A stretch of 64,000 bases of DNA from Engelhardtia mirabilis (GTDB lineage Bacteria; Planctomycetota; UBA1135; GCA-002686595), in contig NZ_CP036287.1 of NCBI RefSeq assembly GCF_007748095.1, forward strand, positions 372,001 to 436,000, in the 5' to 3' direction. The notes below the pieces were generated by a model. It was not told the DNA's origin and made no database searches. It saw only the letters and a program-made list of their open reading frames with translations. This document shows, in pieces, positions 7,488 to 15,737 of this stretch. A program made the translations under genes and the position numbers. Numbering within the stretch: position 1 is the first letter of the stretch; each line of letters starts with the position of its first letter.

Positions 7488-10013
7488 ATGTCCGACTCGA
7501 GCGCGACGATCGACGAACTCCTGGCCCACGCGGGCTGGCTGCACGGCCTGGCCCGACGGCTGGCGGGCGAGGCGGGGGCCGACGACCTGGTCCAGGAGGT
7601 CTGGCTCAAGGCCACCCGGCGCCCGCCGCAGAACCTGGAATCGCCCCGTGGCTGGCTCCAGTCGGCCCTGCGGAGCGTGCACCTGCGTCGGCTCGATCGG
7701 GCCTCCGCGCGGCACCTGCGAGAGCGTGAGGTCGCGCCCGATGGCGAGCTGCCCTCGTCAGCCGAGCTGGCCGGTCGAGCCGAGGCCCAGCGCCTCTTGG
7801 TCGAGGCCGTGCTCGCCCTCGACGACCCCAACCGCCGTGCCTTGCTCCTGCACTTCTTCGAAGGGCACTCGGCGGCGGAGATCGCCCGGCGCGACGGCGA
7901 GCCCGCCTCGACGGTTCGCAATCGCATCGCCCGGGGCTTGGAGCAACTGCGCGAACGACTTGACCGCCGTCCGGGCGGTCGTGAGTCGTGGCTATCCGGA
8001 ATGGTCCTACTCGCAACGCCGGAGCGTGGCGCCGCCAGCGTCGCCGCCGTCTCTCTCGCCACTATCGAAAGCCTCGCCGTGTGGAAGTTCGCCGTCGCCG
8101 CCGTGTCCGTGGGTCTGCTCGTTTGGTTCGGCCGCGGGCTGGTGCTGCAGGGGGCCGTGGCACCGTCCGACGAGGGCCTCGTCACCGCCGAGGTCGACGG
8201 AGCGGCGAGCAGCGAACGCCCCGGCCACACCGTCTCCGAGCCCAGGGCAGCTTCCGAGGACCAACGCCTAGCCCTCGTGAACATGCCCGTCGAGCCATCC
8301 GCTGCGCCGCTCGGACCCGTGCCGACTGGCGGGCCGGCCGTGTCCGGCCGAGTGCTCGATCCAGCCGGGCAGCCGGTGGTCGGCGCGGAGGTCTTCGAGG
8401 GCAGCCTGTCCGAGGTCTCCCTCAGCCTGCGCCGGCCCGAGACCCCGCGGCGCGCGCGCGCCGTGACGGACGCGGAGGGTCGCTATCGATTGGAGTTCGA
8501 GATTCCGTCCACCGTCATCCTCAGCGCCCGCAGCGCGGGCTTCGCCGCGAGTCCGGAGCGGCCGGTGGAGCTCGTCGCGGGCGAGCGGATCGAAGGTATC
8601 GACCACACCCTGCGAGTCGGGGCCACGGTGACCGGCGTCGCCTACGGCATCGACGGTCAGCCGGTGGCCGGGCGATCGGTGCAGGTCTCGAGTCCCGACC
8701 TGGGGGAGTTCCGCGAGCTGGTCACCGATGCGCTCGGACGCTTCGAACTCCACGCGTTGATCCCCGGCCCCTGGCGCGCAGCGACCTTTCCCGGCGACGA
8801 CGAGCTGATCGCAGCGGGCGAGCCCACGGGCGGCTTGGGCGGCATGGCCTTCTTGCACCAAGCTGTGTTCGTCCTCGCCGACGGCGGCAGCGAGCACCTC
8901 GAGCTCGGCCTGGTCGACGGCGACTCCCCGCGGGTGCACGGCCGCCTGCTGCACGACGGCGAACCGATCAGCGGCCTGATGCAGTGGTACCCGGCCGCGC
9001 GCCCGACCCAGGTCAACGTGGTCCGCGCGGACGACGGGGGCGCCTTCTCGATCGAGCTGCCCGAAGCCGGCGCCTGGGTCGCCCACGCCAACGTGATGGG
9101 GCTCGCCAGCCGCGGGCAGCGCTTCGGCTTCGACCTGGCCCCGGGCGCGGTGGAGGAGATCGTGCTCGACCTGCGCGGCGCCACCCTCGCCGGCCGGGTC
9201 GTGGACGACGCCGGCGCACCGGTCGAGGACGCGCGGGTCGAGTTGCGCAGCGTGGCCGGCGCGCCGCACCAACCGGCCCCGACCCTCGGCGGCGACTCGG
9301 TCCACACCGGCGCCGACGGGCGCTTCACCTTCCACCTGCTCGCGCCCGGCAGCTACGTGGCGGTGGTCCACGGGAGCGCGCCGGACGGGACTGGCCTGCC
9401 CCAGGCGGGCACCGTGTCCGACGCGGCGACGGTGCAGGGGCCAGCGGCCGTCGACCTCGGCGACCTGGCCGTGGTCGGCGGCGCGACGGTCGAGCTGCAC
9501 GCGCTCGACGCCCTCGGCCGCCCCGCGTCAGGCGCGAGCCTGTTCGTCCACGACGCCGAAGGCCGCCCCCTGAATCCCTGCACGGTGACCCGCACCTCGA
9601 GCGACGGATCGGCCGTGGCGCCCGTGCTGCCCCTGGGTCCCCTGTGGGTCACTGCTGTTCGCAACGACGGTGTGAGCGCAGCCACGGTGGTGGAAGTGGG
9701 TTCGGACGACCGGGTGGAGCTGACCCTGGGCCCCGACCGCTGGCTCGAGGTCGCATTGGAAGACGGCACCGTCGATGCGACCCGCACTCACATCGCGATC
9801 ACCGACGACCGTGGCCTGCAGTGGGGCGGCCTGGTCGATATCCGCAGCCACTTCGCCGCCAAGCCCGAGCGTGAACACCCCGAGCGCCCGCTGTTCGGGC
9901 CGCTGCCCCAGGGCTTCTACACCGTCCGCGTGGAGTCTGCGGACGGTGCGCTCAAAGGCGCGGTCGAGCTGGGGCCAATCTCAACTCAGGTCTCGACGGT
10001 GGTGGTGCACTGA
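7488..10013 (+). CDS. ECF sigma factor fused to a membrane anchor and CarboxypepD_reg-type ectodomain
   Basis: An 841-residue single-chain fusion. Residues about 8-78 are sigma region 2 (LARRLAGEAGADDLVQEVWL) and 105-160 region 4 (LLLHFFEGHSAAEIARRDGE then STVRNRIARGLEQL), both intact in appearance. A hydrophobic helix at about 200-217 follows, then ~600 residues of repeated beta-sandwich units with the CarboxypepD_reg signature (VSGRVLDPAGQPVVGAEV, TDAEGRYRLEF, LAGRVVDDAGAPVEDARV, TGADGRFTFHLLAPGSY). The sigma part must be cytoplasmic and the repeats outside, so the chain may couple an envelope signal to transcription, with release by proteolysis a possibility. ATG 7488 is chosen over TTG 7461. 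It shares its architecture with 18219-21305. Confidence 0.85.
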   Translation: MSDSSATIDELLAHAGWLHGLARRLAGEAGADDLVQEVWLKATRRPPQNLESPRGWLQSALRSVHLRRLDRASARHLREREVAPDGELPSSAELAGRAEAQRLLVEAVLALDDPNRRALLLHFFEGHSAAEIARRDGEPASTVRNRIARGLEQLRERLDRRPGGRESWLSGMVLLATPERGAASVAAVSLATIESLAVWKFAVAAVSVGLLVWFGRGLVLQGAVAPSDEGLVTAEVDGAASSERPGHTVSEPRAASEDQRLALVNMPVEPSAAPLGPVPTGGPAVSGRVLDPAGQPVVGAEVFEGSLSEVSLSLRRPETPRRARAVTDAEGRYRLEFEIPSTVILSARSAGFAASPERPVELVAGERIEGIDHTLRVGATVTGVAYGIDGQPVAGRSVQVSSPDLGEFRELVTDALGRFELHALIPGPWRAATFPGDDELIAAGEPTGGLGGMAFLHQAVFVLADGGSEHLELGLVDGDSPRVHGRLLHDGEPISGLMQWYPAARPTQVNVVRADDGGAFSIELPEAGAWVAHANVMGLASRGQRFGFDLAPGAVEEIVLDLRGATLAGRVVDDAGAPVEDARVELRSVAGAPHQPAPTLGGDSVHTGADGRFTFHLLAPGSYVAVVHGSAPDGTGLPQAGTVSDAATVQGPAAVDLGDLAVVGGATVELHALDALGRPASGASLFVHDAEGRPLNPCTVTRTSSDGSAVAPVLPLGPLWVTAVRNDGVSAATVVEVGSDDRVELTLGPDRWLEVALEDGTVDATRTHIAITDDRGLQWGGLVDIRSHFAAKPEREHPERPLFGPLPQGFYTVRVESADGALKGAVELGPISTQVSTVVVH

Positions 10014-10306
10014 CTCCGATCGAGATCGTCGGACCCTGGTGGGCCGTCGAGACGCGAACCCTGAGTCGTCGCGATGTCCGCGCCGAGGGTCGACGGGCAA
10101 CCGACCCTGAAGGGCAGTCACCCCGGCACGCTCGGCCGTCCAGTTCTCGGTGATCGGCCCGATGTTCGACGAGACGGACGCGCGGTGCAGGTTGGCAGGT
10201 GACGGAAGCGAGAGGTCCGCAGGGGTTGCGGGTGAGCGCCGACGAGCCCCGTGGTCCATGGAGTAGGCTTGGTGTCCCGCCCAAGGCGGACCAACCGAGG
10301 CCTCCA

Positions 10307-11887
10307 ATGAGCACGCAAGTCGCGCAGCCCCTGCGGCTGCGACGGGTGGCGATCGACACCTATCGAGAGAACGTCGCGTTCCTTCACCGCGATTGTCCCG
10401 CCTACCGAACCGAGGGCTTCCAGGCCCTGGCGAAGGTCCGCGTGTCGTCGGCGAACGGCGAGGGGCGGCGCATCGTCGCGCTGCTCAACATCGTCGACGA
10501 CGCGTCCATCGTCGGCACCGGTGAGATCGGCCTCGGCGAGCAGGCCTTCGACCAGCTCGCGGCAGTCGAGGGCGCCGAGTGCAGCGTCGACCACGCCGAG
10601 CCACCGCGATCCCTCGACGCGGTCCACCGCAAGATCGCCGGGGAGCGCCTGGACTATCCCGACTTCCGCGCGATCGCGAACGACATCGTCTCGAACCGCT
10701 ATTCGAAGGTGGAAATGGCCGCCTTCCTCGTGTCCTGCGGCCAAACGGGCCTGGAGCGGGAGGAGGTCCTGCACCTGACTCGAGCCATGGTCGAGACCGG
10801 CGAGCGGCTCGACTGGGGCGAGGCGCTGGTCGCCGACAAGCACTGCATCGGCGGCATTCCCGGCAACCGGACGTCGATGCTGGTGGTCCCGATCGTCGCC
10901 GCCCACGGGATGCTGATCCCCAAGACGTCCAGCCGCGCGATCACGTCGCCCGCCGGAACGGCCGACACGATGAGCGTTCTGGCGCGGGTCGACCTCCCCA
11001 TGGACGAGATTCAGGCCATCGTCCGGCGCGAGCGGGGCTGCCTGGCCTGGGGCGGGACCGCGCGCCTGGCGCCCGTCGACGACTTCTTGATCTCGGTCGA
11101 ACGCCCCCTGTCGATCGACTCGCCGGGCCAGATGGTGGCCTCGATCCTGTCCAAGAAGATCGCCGCGGGGGCGACCCATCTGCTGGTGGACATCCCGATG
11201 GGACCATCGGCCAAGGTCCGCGACATGGGCGCCGCCCTGCGGCTGCGCAAGCTGTTCGAGTTCGTCGGCGACCGGCTGGGTCTGCACATCGAGGTCGTCA
11301 TGACCGACGGCTCGGAGCCCATCGGACGCGGCATCGGTCCCGTACTGGAGGCCCGCGACGTGATGCAGGTGCTGCAGAACGACGCCGTCGCGCCCCAGGA
11401 CCTGCGCCAGAAGGCCTTGCGACTCGCTGGGCGGGTGCTCGAGTTCGACCCGGACGTGCGCGGGGGTCAGGGCTTCGCCCTGGCGCGGGACATCCTGGAC
11501 TCCGGTCGCGCCCTGTCGAAGATGCGGGACATCATCGTCGCCCAGGGCGAAGTCGACGGTCCGCCCCGGCAGCCCGGGCGCCTGCGACAGGAGGTGCGCA
11601 GCGAGCGCGAAGGTGTGGTGACCGCGATCGACAATCACCAGTTGGCCCGTATCGCTCGTCTGGCCGGAGCGCCGATGGATCTCGGCGCGGGGGTCGACCT
11701 CCACAAGAAGCTCGGCGACCAAGTCGACGCCGGCGAGCTGCTCTACACCGTCTACGCCGACTTCCCCTCGGACGCGCGCTTCGCCGAAGAGCGCGTCAAG
11801 CAGAGCGTCGGCTACACCATCGAGGCGGCGAGTGCCCAGGTGGGCGCGCGTGCGGGCGGGTCGGCGCTGACGCAGGAGCTGTCGTGA
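10307..11887 (+). CDS. Thymidine/AMP phosphorylase-family enzyme
   Basis: A 526-residue member of the long thymidine phosphorylase family that includes archaeal AMP phosphorylase and bacterial 'putative thymidine phosphorylase'. It has an N-terminal domain (about 1-95) absent from ordinary DeoA, then the catalytic core with IANDIVSNRYSKVEMAAFL, DKHCIGGIPGNRTSMLVVPI (phosphate binding), KTSSRAITSPAGTADTMSVL and a C-terminal domain with KKLGDQVDAGELLYTVYAD. The reaction should be phosphorolysis of a nucleoside or nucleotide to base plus ribose 1-phosphate or ribose 1,5-bisphosphate. The ATG at 10307 follows a TAGGCT hexamer at 10264-10269. It overlaps the PRPP synthetase-like gene by 4 bp, suggesting a joint route from nucleotides to phosphoribosyl compounds. 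Confidence 0.85.
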   Translation: MSTQVAQPLRLRRVAIDTYRENVAFLHRDCPAYRTEGFQALAKVRVSSANGEGRRIVALLNIVDDASIVGTGEIGLGEQAFDQLAAVEGAECSVDHAEPPRSLDAVHRKIAGERLDYPDFRAIANDIVSNRYSKVEMAAFLVSCGQTGLEREEVLHLTRAMVETGERLDWGEALVADKHCIGGIPGNRTSMLVVPIVAAHGMLIPKTSSRAITSPAGTADTMSVLARVDLPMDEIQAIVRRERGCLAWGGTARLAPVDDFLISVERPLSIDSPGQMVASILSKKIAAGATHLLVDIPMGPSAKVRDMGAALRLRKLFEFVGDRLGLHIEVVMTDGSEPIGRGIGPVLEARDVMQVLQNDAVAPQDLRQKALRLAGRVLEFDPDVRGGQGFALARDILDSGRALSKMRDIIVAQGEVDGPPRQPGRLRQEVRSEREGVVTAIDNHQLARIARLAGAPMDLGAGVDLHKKLGDQVDAGELLYTVYADFPSDARFAEERVKQSVGYTIEAASAQVGARAGGSALTQELS

Positions 11888-12768
11888 GCGCGAAGGACGG
11901 GCCGACGCGGATGCTCTTCTTCGACGAGTACGCCGCGCCCGCGCGGCGCCTGGCGCGGGCCGCTGGGCTCGAAGGCTCGCAGGTCGAGGTGCACCGCTTT
12001 CCGGACGGAGAGTCGCGGCTCCGCTTGCCGGCGTCGCTGCCGAAGTCGGTCGTGCTGGTGCGTAGCCTGGACCATCCGAACGCGAAGTTGATCGAGCTGC
12101 TGCTCGCGGCTCAGACCGCACGAGAGCTCGGCGCGGAGCACCTGACCCTGGTCGCGCCGTACCTGTGCTACATGCGCCAGGACAAGGCCTTCAGGCCGGG
12201 TGAGGCGGTCAGCCAGCGGGTCATCACGCGCTTCCTGGCGGGTCAGTTCGATCGTCTGCTGACGGTCGATCCCCACCTGCACCGGACCAAGAACCTGGAC
12301 CTGCTCGCCCCGGGCCTGACCACCGTGGTGCTGTCCGCGACCGGACCCATCGCGGCGTTCCTGGAGGCCCGGGTCGACCGGCCCCTGCTGGTCGGACCCG
12401 ACGAGGAGTCCGAGCAGTGGGTCGCGGCGATCGCGGAGTGCTCGGGTCTCGACTACGCCGTGGGGACCAAGCGACGCCGCGGGGACGCCGACGTGGAGGT
12501 GTCCCTTCCCGCTCGGAGCTTCGCCGATCGGAACGTGGTCTTGGTCGACGACATCGCCAGCACCGGGCGATCCCTGGTCGCGGTGGCAAAGGCGGTGGCG
12601 AAGGACGGGCCGCGCAGCATCAGCGCCGTCGTCACCCACGGGATCTTCGCCGACGATGCGCTGGCCAAGCTGGCCGCGGCGGGAATCGCGAACGTCTGGA
12701 CCACGGACAGCGTGTCCGGGTGTCAGGGCGAGATCGAGTTGGCGGGACTGATCGCCGACGCGCTCTGA
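11884..12768 (+). CDS. Ribose-phosphate pyrophosphokinase (PRPP synthetase)-like protein
   Basis: A 294-residue protein of the Prs family. Visible are the N-terminal VEVHRFPDGESRLRLP motif, YLCYMRQDKAFRPGEAVS (about 93-110), TVDPHLHRTKNL and the PRPP-binding loop VLVDDIASTGRSL (DDIASTGRS at 222-230). It is somewhat shorter than ordinary Prs (about 310) and lacks a clear copy of the regulatory flag region, so it is a divergent, operon-specific homologue and not necessarily the housekeeping enzyme. The GTG start at 11884 overlaps the TGA of the phosphorylase gene (GTGA), a typical coupled pair. It may convert ribose phosphate released by the phosphorylase to PRPP; the direction and exact substrate are inference. 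Confidence 0.88.
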   Translation: MSAKDGPTRMLFFDEYAAPARRLARAAGLEGSQVEVHRFPDGESRLRLPASLPKSVVLVRSLDHPNAKLIELLLAAQTARELGAEHLTLVAPYLCYMRQDKAFRPGEAVSQRVITRFLAGQFDRLLTVDPHLHRTKNLDLLAPGLTTVVLSATGPIAAFLEARVDRPLLVGPDEESEQWVAAIAECSGLDYAVGTKRRRGDADVEVSLPARSFADRNVVLVDDIASTGRSLVAVAKAVAKDGPRSISAVVTHGIFADDALAKLAAAGIANVWTTDSVSGCQGEIELAGLIADAL

Positions 12769-12880
12769 GCGCTTCGAGCAGCGCGCGGGGGCCCGAGCGA
12801 ATCAGGCGATTCGAGCGACCCAGGCAACTCGGCCGCCTGGTGCCGCCGCGCAGCGTTGCGAAGGACTCGGGCGATCGAAC

Positions 12881-14344
12881 TCAAATCGCCTCGAAGTCGA
12901 TGAAGCCCCGTCTCACGTCGGTTCGGACGAGCTCGACGCGCAGCGCGTGGCCCACGCCCAGGTGACCCCTGTGATTCACGAGCATGCCCTCCACCGGCGG
13001 GTTGGCGATGCGGACCCAGGTGCCGTGCTCGGAGTCCCCGGTGACGATCGCGTCGAACCTCTCACCCGTGCGGCCGCGCAGGAACAGGGCCGCGGCGGAC
13101 TTGCGTACCCGGCGTTCGACCTTCTCGGCGTCGGCCTCCTTCTCGGTGCAGCGCTCGGCGATCCGGGAGAGCTCGCGGGGATCGTAGGGGGGCTCGTTCC
13201 CGGCCAGGGCGGCCAGCAGGATGCGCTGGTTGACCAGGTCGGGAAAGCGGCGATTGGGAGCCGTCGAGTGGGAGTAGTCGCGAACGCCGAGGGCGAAGTG
13301 ACCGGACTCGCCGCCGGCCACGTACTCGCCTCGACCCAGGAGCTTGATCACCACCAGCGACAGGTCCTGGAAGGCCTCGGGTGCCGCCTGGCGCCGATTC
13401 ACGAGGAACCGTGCCAGGGCGGGGCCGTCCGGCTGGCTCGGGAGCTGTTCGCCGAAGCCCGCCGCGATCTCGCGCAGGCGGGGCCAGTTCTTCGGCCGTC
13501 GCACCACCCGCTGGATCCCGGAGCTGCGTGCCGCGAGATAGCGGCCGATGACGCCGTTGGCGCCGACCATGAAGTGCTCGATCAACTTCGTCGCGTGATT
13601 CTTGTGCCCCTCGACGAAGCCGGTCACCTGGCCCTCGACGTAGACCGCGCGCGGCGCACGGGTGTCGAATTCCAGCGCGCCCTCCTCCCGGCGACGGGCT
13701 TCGAGCAGCTGCGCGGCGGCGTCCTGTAGGCGTAGTTGCTCCGCCAGGGCGGGCTCGTCGGCCAGCGGGCCGGGAGCCTCCCCCGCGCCCTCGAGCCAGG
13801 CACCGACGCCCGGGTAGGCGAGTTGCGCGCGATTGCGGACCAACGCCCGGTAGACGTCGCTGGCACCCAGGCCGCCGCGCGGGTCGACCACGAACTCGAC
13901 GACCACCGCGTCGCGCTCGCAGCCCCGGTTGAGGGAGGTCCGATCCGTGCTGAGCTCGAGGGGCAGCATCGGGAACACCATCGGAGCCGTGTACACCGAC
14001 GTGGTGTTGTGTCGGGCGTGCCGGTCGATGGCAGAGTCGCGAGCGACGGTGTCGGCGACGCCGGCGATTGCCACCAGAATCCGCGTCGCGCCGTCGGCCG
14101 TGCGCTCGCCGGCAGTCAACTGATCGATGTCGCGCGAGTCGTCGTTGTCGATCGAGACCCAGGGCAGGTCGCGCAGATCGCGCGCCTCGCCCGCGTGGTC
14201 GGTGCGCGAGGTGGGCGCCGCCAGCTCACCCATGACCGCGGTCGAGAAGCCGGGCAGGAAGCCCCGCTCGACCATCGCGGTCTTGGCGATGTCCTCGAGT
14301 TCGGTGCGGTGGTCGGACCGGGGTTCGCTGCGTTGGTGGCTCAT
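12881..14344 (-). CDS. RNB-domain (RNase II/R family) exoribonuclease
   Basis: A 487-residue RNB-family 3'-5' exoribonuclease. The catalytic aspartate cluster is clear in SIDNDDSRDIDQL (D66, D68, D69, D72, D74). Further family motifs are MVFPMLPLELSTDRTSLNRG, HATKLIEHFMVGANGVIGRY and DYSHSTAPNRRFPDLVNQR. A short C-terminal S1-like strand set (GTWVRIANPPVEGMLVNH) follows. It lacks the long N-terminal cold-shock domains of RNase R, so it is a compact variant. It is convergent with the PRPP synthetase gene and 25 bp upstream of the epimerase-like gene on the same strand. Likely cytoplasmic RNA turnover. Confidence 0.9.
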   Translation of the reverse strand: MSHQRSEPRSDHRTELEDIAKTAMVERGFLPGFSTAVMGELAAPTSRTDHAGEARDLRDLPWVSIDNDDSRDIDQLTAGERTADGATRILVAIAGVADTVARDSAIDRHARHNTTSVYTAPMVFPMLPLELSTDRTSLNRGCERDAVVVEFVVDPRGGLGASDVYRALVRNRAQLAYPGVGAWLEGAGEAPGPLADEPALAEQLRLQDAAAQLLEARRREEGALEFDTRAPRAVYVEGQVTGFVEGHKNHATKLIEHFMVGANGVIGRYLAARSSGIQRVVRRPKNWPRLREIAAGFGEQLPSQPDGPALARFLVNRRQAAPEAFQDLSLVVIKLLGRGEYVAGGESGHFALGVRDYSHSTAPNRRFPDLVNQRILLAALAGNEPPYDPRELSRIAERCTEKEADAEKVERRVRKSAAALFLRGRTGERFDAIVTGDSEHGTWVRIANPPVEGMLVNHRGHLGVGHALRVELVRTDVRRGFIDFEAI

Positions 14345-14369
14345 GCGCGGGGATTCGAGGTTGCCGCGA

Positions 14370-15470
14370 TCAACGCCGCAGCCGCTCGAGCATGGCGGCT
14401 TCTTGCTCGGCGGTAGGCCAGCGGCGGGCGCCTGCGCGGCGCTCCTCGGGCTGGGCCAGCCACCAGGCCTGGGTGTCCCGCGCGGTGTCCGCCAGGGAAT
14501 GGTAGGTCAAGCCCGCCGCGACGGCCGCGCTGGCGTCGGTGTGCCGGTCCATGCGACCCCAGTCGAACATCGGCGTGGGGAACTTCAGCTCGTCGACGAG
14601 GTCGGCGCTGGGCCAGTGCAGGCGCGTGGGCGCGGCGCTGAAGGCGCGCAGGCCCCACATCAGCTGCTCGTTGGTCAGCTTCGAGGCGGGTCCGACGCCG
14701 TTGAACACGCCGGGCGTGTCGTTCTCCACCAGGCGGATCAGCCACGGGCACAGGTCGCGCGCGTCGATCCACTGCACCTCGTTGCCCGGCAGCGCGGGGC
14801 AGACCACGTCACCGCCGCGGTGCAACCGGTCGACCCAGTAGGTGAAGCGGTCGGTGGTGTCGCCCGGGCCGACGATGTAGCAGGGACGCACGACCGTGGC
14901 GCGCTCGCCGTAGACCGCGCGCACGATGCGATCACCCTCGGCCTTGAGCGGGCCGTAGGTCTCTCCTGTGACCGTCTCCACGTCCGGATCCGGCGCCGGC
15001 AGCAGCGGGCCGTCGCGATCGACGCTCGGCTGGGCCTCGTAGTCGTAGACGGCGACCGTGGACGTGAATAGATAGCGACCGACGCGCCCCTCGAGCAGCA
15101 CCGCCGAGGCGCGCACGTGACGCGGCACGTAGCCGGAGTTGTCGATCACCGCGTCCCAGCGGCGCTCGCCCGCCAGCGCCGCGAGCCCGTCGCCCTTGTT
15201 CGGGTCGCGGTCGCCGGTCAGCTCCTCGACGCGGTCGCCGTAGAGCCCCGACTTGCTGCCGCGGTTGAACATCGTCACGCGGTGTCCGCGCTGGAGCGCG
15301 TACTCGATCTGGTGCGGACCGATGAAGCCGGTGCCGCCCAGGAAGAGCAGGTCGAGGGGCTTTCCCGACCGCGGCGCGGCCGCCAGGGGGCGCGAGAGCG
15401 CGGCCGGACCCAGGGTCGCACCAGCCAGGAGGGCGGCGCCGGCGCCCAGGAAGGATCTGCGTGTAGTCAT
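14370..15470 (-). CDS. Tat-exported NAD-dependent epimerase/dehydratase-like protein
   Basis: A 366-residue extended-SDR protein. The N-terminus MTTRRSFLGAGAALLAGATL is a twin-arginine (Tat) signal. The Rossmann fold begins with LDLLFLGGTGFIGPHQIEYA (GxxGxxG near 45-50), followed by VIDNSGYVPRHV, YLFTSTVAVYD (Thr/Ser of the active site) and a YGPLKAE segment that fits the YxxxK motif. Such Tat-exported epimerases are frequent in planctomycetes and act on unknown extracytoplasmic substrates or cofactors. ATG 15470 gives the intact Tat signal; the longer open frame upstream is the antisense of prfC. The gene is divergent from prfC. Confidence 0.88.
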   Translation of the reverse strand: MTTRRSFLGAGAALLAGATLGPAALSRPLAAAPRSGKPLDLLFLGGTGFIGPHQIEYALQRGHRVTMFNRGSKSGLYGDRVEELTGDRDPNKGDGLAALAGERRWDAVIDNSGYVPRHVRASAVLLEGRVGRYLFTSTVAVYDYEAQPSVDRDGPLLPAPDPDVETVTGETYGPLKAEGDRIVRAVYGERATVVRPCYIVGPGDTTDRFTYWVDRLHRGGDVVCPALPGNEVQWIDARDLCPWLIRLVENDTPGVFNGVGPASKLTNEQLMWGLRAFSAAPTRLHWPSADLVDELKFPTPMFDWGRMDRHTDASAAVAAGLTYHSLADTARDTQAWWLAQPEERRAGARRWPTAEQEAAMLERLRR

Positions 15471-15543
15471 GGTCACGGTCGAGTGTGGGGGGGCGGAGTC
15501 GCGTTCAGATCCTAGCCGGCGATCTTCGCCGGGTCTGCGTAGC

Positions 15544-15595
15544 GCGGAGGGCCAGGTGCTCGAGACCCCCTCGAGGGGGGCGACGGGCCCTCCGC
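15544..15595. repeat. Nested inverted repeat in a divergent promoter region
   Basis: Ten-base arms GCGGAGGGCC (15544-15553) and GGCCCTCCGC (15586-15595) enclose a perfect palindrome CCCCCTCGAGGGGG at about 15566-15579. It lies between the divergent epimerase-like gene and prfC, so a regulatory-protein site is more likely than a terminator. Confidence 0.45.
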
Positions 15596-15737
15596 CTGCG
15601 GGATCGACTACGGAGCGGCATGACTCAGCCACGCGCGTGGGCTGTATCGTGTTCGCCCTTGCGCCGGATCGGGGCTCGCCGCGCCCCGGTGGATCCCCTC
15701 CCGCCTCGGCCATGGTCCTCCCACCGACCCCCTCCCC

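Noticed and set aside
15544..15595. Calling the nested palindrome a terminator
   Set aside because: It lies between two divergent genes, upstream of both starts, so termination makes no sense there.
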